Source: Pseudomonadota bacterium (GTDB lineage Bacteria; BMS3Abin14). From it: DNA of 8,282 bases. The stretch lies in assembly GCA_016937135.1 (NCBI GenBank), contig JAFGWO010000189.1, positions 1 through 8,282 of the forward strand, written 5' to 3'. Of the stretch, positions 6,148 to 8,282 are shown in pieces. Positions within the stretch are counted from its first letter, which is position 1; each line of letters opens with the position of its first letter. The notes beneath the pieces are model-generated. The model ran no database searches and was not told where the DNA came from. It saw only the letters and a program-made list of their open reading frames with translations. Both the position numbers and the translations under genes were made by a program.

Positions 6148-7779
6148 ATGTCCAGGGAGAAGACCTTGAGAGCATGGGACAAAAGTGGCATCCGCCCTGT
6201 CCATCGGCTCGCCGATGTCGCATCGGTCGGGCTTTTCCGCGTATTTTTCCTCCTTTTTCTCCTGCTTAATCCCTTCTCTTTCTCCGCTTTCGCGGATTGC
6301 GTCTGCGGGGGCGGCGACGGCCGGCCTCTTCTTTACGAACCCATCAGCGTGGACGGAGACATGTCCGACTGGGCCGGGGTCTTTGCCGATGAGGATAACT
6401 GCGTCTGTGACGGGCCTTCGGGAGGCCTTATCGACCTGGATGCCCCTGTCGGGTCCAACGGGCAGGACATCGTCCAGTTTTCCTTCACCTACGACGATAC
6501 CCGTTTCTATTTCTATACCGAGCGTTCGGCCACCGACAGCAACATCCAGAACTTCGTTTACTACGCCGACGTGGACAACGACGGCTTCATGGAAGATGGG
6601 GAACCGGTCATCTGGGCAGAGTGGAAGGGGGGCAACCGGAACGTCGATATATTCATCTGCGATTACGACGCAGTCGACAATGTGACCGGAGATCCCATGG
6701 TGGATCCATCCGGCTATGGGGATGGCTATTCCCTGCCGGGAAAACTTCAGAATATCCCCAAGACCCCCGATTACAGCGGGACCTGGGGCAGCGCCGACGG
6801 GAAGAGCCTGGAGTTCGGCATCGAATGGTCCAGGCTGGGCCTGTCCGGGCCGCTGGGCCATTCCCTCCATGTGTCGAGCACCAATGCCAACAAGAACGCG
6901 GCAAACCTGGGCTCCCAGATCCAGGACAATCTCGGTGGATGCGGCGGGGGAGCGGGGTCTATCCAGTATGCGGATCTGGATTTTTCCGGCGCCTACACCT
7001 TGTCGGGGTACCCGGGCGATACCGTGTGGGGCCTGCATCCCCTCGTGAACCTCGGGAACGGTTACGATTCCTTCTCTTTCGTCTCTTCCTCATCCGGCCC
7101 CTGGTCCCCGACGGTGAGTTTTTTCCTGGACGACGGTGACGGGACCTATACCGCTTCCGACACCCCTGTCACCTCAACCGTGGGGCTGGCCAGCGGGGCA
7201 TCGGCCGACATCCTGATCGTCTATGGAATCGGAAGCCTTCTTCCCGGCGCCGCTACGGTGACCACGGCCGCGGTTTCACAGTTCAACCCCGTGGTGACAG
7301 ACACGGTGACGGATACGATCCAGGTTGTCGGAGCGGACATCGTCGTCGTCAAGTCCGTTTCGGGGGTGTCGGACACAAGGAGCTTTAACAGCGTCAACGC
7401 CAAAGGCATCCCCGGGGCCTCCGTGACCTATTCCATCCTGGCCACCAATGTCGGAAACGCGGCGGCCGGGATGGATTCCGTGGTTGTAACCGAAAACATC
7501 CCCCTCCAGACCGAATTGTATGTCGGGACAGGGGCGGGCTCCCCCGTCGGATGGTCTTCAAGCGGAAGCGGCCTGACCTGTTCCTTCGGGGGGCTCGGCG
7601 ACATGGGGGATGACATCGCTTTTTCCAGCGAAAACGGCCCCGCACCTGCCTTTACCTACGTCCCCGCCGGGGACGCGGAAGGGTTCGACGGCGCTGTCCG
7701 CAGCCTCAGGATCAATCCTAAAGGATCGTTTAATTTCTCGTCGAGCTTCACTCTCTCCCTGACGGTGAGGGTACGGTGA
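6148..7779 (+). CDS. Secreted protein with CBM9-like N-terminal and DUF11-like C-terminal domain
   Basis: The product is 543 aa from the ATG at 6148. An N-terminal basic region and a hydrophobic stretch (about 26-45) lead to an AFA|D signal peptidase site after residue 49, so the protein is exported. The mature N-terminus has two CVC motifs (C51/C53, C85/C87). VDGDMSDW (68-75) and LEFGIEWSRLGLSG (221-234) fit the ends of a CBM9-like beta-sandwich. DVDNDGFMED (141-150) and DDGDGTYTASD (328-338) look like calcium-binding loops. ADIVVVKSVSG through VTYSILATNVGNAAAG (396-441) is a typical DUF11/TIGR01451 repeat. No membrane anchor, lipobox or sorting tail is visible at the C-terminus. A TTG at 6166 with AGGGAG 6 nt upstream may be the true start; the ATG at 6148 has no good site. 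Function is unknown, possibly cell-surface or matrix adhesion. Confidence 0.82.
   Translation: MSREKTLRAWDKSGIRPVHRLADVASVGLFRVFFLLFLLLNPFSFSAFADCVCGGGDGRPLLYEPISVDGDMSDWAGVFADEDNCVCDGPSGGLIDLDAPVGSNGQDIVQFSFTYDDTRFYFYTERSATDSNIQNFVYYADVDNDGFMEDGEPVIWAEWKGGNRNVDIFICDYDAVDNVTGDPMVDPSGYGDGYSLPGKLQNIPKTPDYSGTWGSADGKSLEFGIEWSRLGLSGPLGHSLHVSSTNANKNAANLGSQIQDNLGGCGGGAGSIQYADLDFSGAYTLSGYPGDTVWGLHPLVNLGNGYDSFSFVSSSSGPWSPTVSFFLDDGDGTYTASDTPVTSTVGLASGASADILIVYGIGSLLPGAATVTTAAVSQFNPVVTDTVTDTIQVVGADIVVVKSVSGVSDTRSFNSVNAKGIPGASVTYSILATNVGNAAAGMDSVVVTENIPLQTELYVGTGAGSPVGWSSSGSGLTCSFGGLGDMGDDIAFSSENGPAPAFTYVPAGDAEGFDGAVRSLRINPKGSFNFSSSFTLSLTVRVR
6154..6159 (+). promoter_or_regulatory. Ribosome binding site pointing to a TTG start at 6166
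   Basis: AGGGAG sits 6 nt before an in-frame TTG (6166-6168). The two upstream ATG candidates are poorer: 6148 has no purine-rich site at the right distance, and 6037 lies before the predicted sigma-54 transcription start. A TTG start would give 537 aa and still leave a complete signal peptide. Confidence 0.5.
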
Positions 7780-7831
7780 AGACGGAGAGCACTGAAATGG
7801 CGGCCAAAAAGGGCCCATGGGAGGTAAAGCA

Positions 7832-8282
7832 ATGAAGAAAATTGGATTTTTCTGTCTGACGGCAGCCGCGGTCCTGTTCTGGGTCCCTGCGGCATGGGCC
7901 CTGACAGCGGCCGGAACGGTCATCGAAAACCGGGCCCAGGCCGATTTTGACCTGGGCGGTTCAAGCTACACGGTATACAGCTCCACCACCCAGACCCTCG
8001 TGGCCGAACTGGTGGACGTGTCCGTGGCCAACGCCATGGGGGGGCCTGCCTTCGTGACCGGCTCCCTCCCTGCCGCAGGCGAGCTGCTGTATTTCTCCGT
8101 GACCAATGCCGGAAACAGCGCGGAGGAGTACGCCCTGACCGTCGATCCGGCGGTTGCCGGAAACGACTTCGACCCGGACAACCCCATAGTGGCCATCGAT
8201 GCGGGGACCATCGGGTCCTATGACGGGCCCGCAACGGACACGATTATCTCCGGGCCCATCCCCATCCCGGCCGAATCGACCA
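7832..8282 (+). CDS. Secreted DUF11-type repeat protein, 5' part
   Basis: This frame starts with ATG at 7832 and stays open to the right window edge (150 codons), so the gene is truncated by the window. The first residues, MKKIGFFCLTAAAVLFWVP, continue to a clear cleavage site at AWA|LT after residue 23. The mature start, AAGTVIENRAQADFDLGG, is the usual opening of DUF11-repeat surface proteins. It is followed by YFSVTNAGNSAEEYALTV and a DFDPDNPIVAIDAG segment, a beta-sandwich module common in that family and resembling the middle part of the upstream protein. GGGAGGT (7819-7825), 6 nt before the ATG, is a good ribosome binding site. The gap to the upstream gene is 52 bp, so both probably belong to the sigma-54 transcript. 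Function is unknown. Confidence 0.85.
   Translation, partial: MKKIGFFCLTAAAVLFWVPAAWALTAAGTVIENRAQADFDLGGSSYTVYSSTTQTLVAELVDVSVANAMGGPAFVTGSLPAAGELLYFSVTNAGNSAEEYALTVDPAVAGNDFDPDNPIVAIDAGTIGSYDGPATDTIISGPIPIPAEST

Overview
The window is a GC-rich bacterial segment with every convincing gene on the + strand. It falls into three blocks. The organism is probably a Gram-negative, Desulfobacterota-like bacterium or a relative. The hints are a heterodimeric, NAD-type dihydroorotate dehydrogenase (pyrK-pyrD), a full HD-GYP signalling protein, a near-consensus sigma-54 promoter and secreted DUF11-type proteins. This placement is inferred from gene content only and is weak.

Block 1 (2-3242) is a pyrimidine biosynthesis operon: the 3' end of pyrK, then pyrD, pyrF, a single-domain CheY-like response regulator, and pyrE. 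The genes are tightly spaced. The response regulator sits between pyrF and pyrE, has a very strong ribosome binding site, and overlaps pyrE by 11 bp, so it appears to be co-expressed with UMP synthesis enzymes. The three complete enzymes carry their expected catalytic motifs.

Block 2 (3261-5836) starts with a sigma-70-like promoter and an inverted repeat around the predicted transcription start. It encodes a minimal MerR-type DNA-binding protein of 89 aa, followed 28 bp later by a 732-aa protein with a degenerate receiver, two GAF domains, a coiled coil and an intact HD-GYP domain. The HD-GYP protein is a likely c-di-GMP phosphodiesterase.

Block 3 (5837-8282) opens with about 310 bases without a gene. 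This stretch holds an AT-rich section, an inverted repeat, a close match to a sigma-54 (-24/-12) promoter, and an 86-nt self-complementary leader with a 16-bp outer stem. Next come a secreted protein with a CBM9-like N-terminal part and a C-terminal DUF11-like repeat, and then a second secreted protein with a related module. The second gene runs off the window end. The most interesting part is this sigma-54 promoter plus structured leader in front of a surface-protein cluster, directly downstream of a c-di-GMP enzyme.
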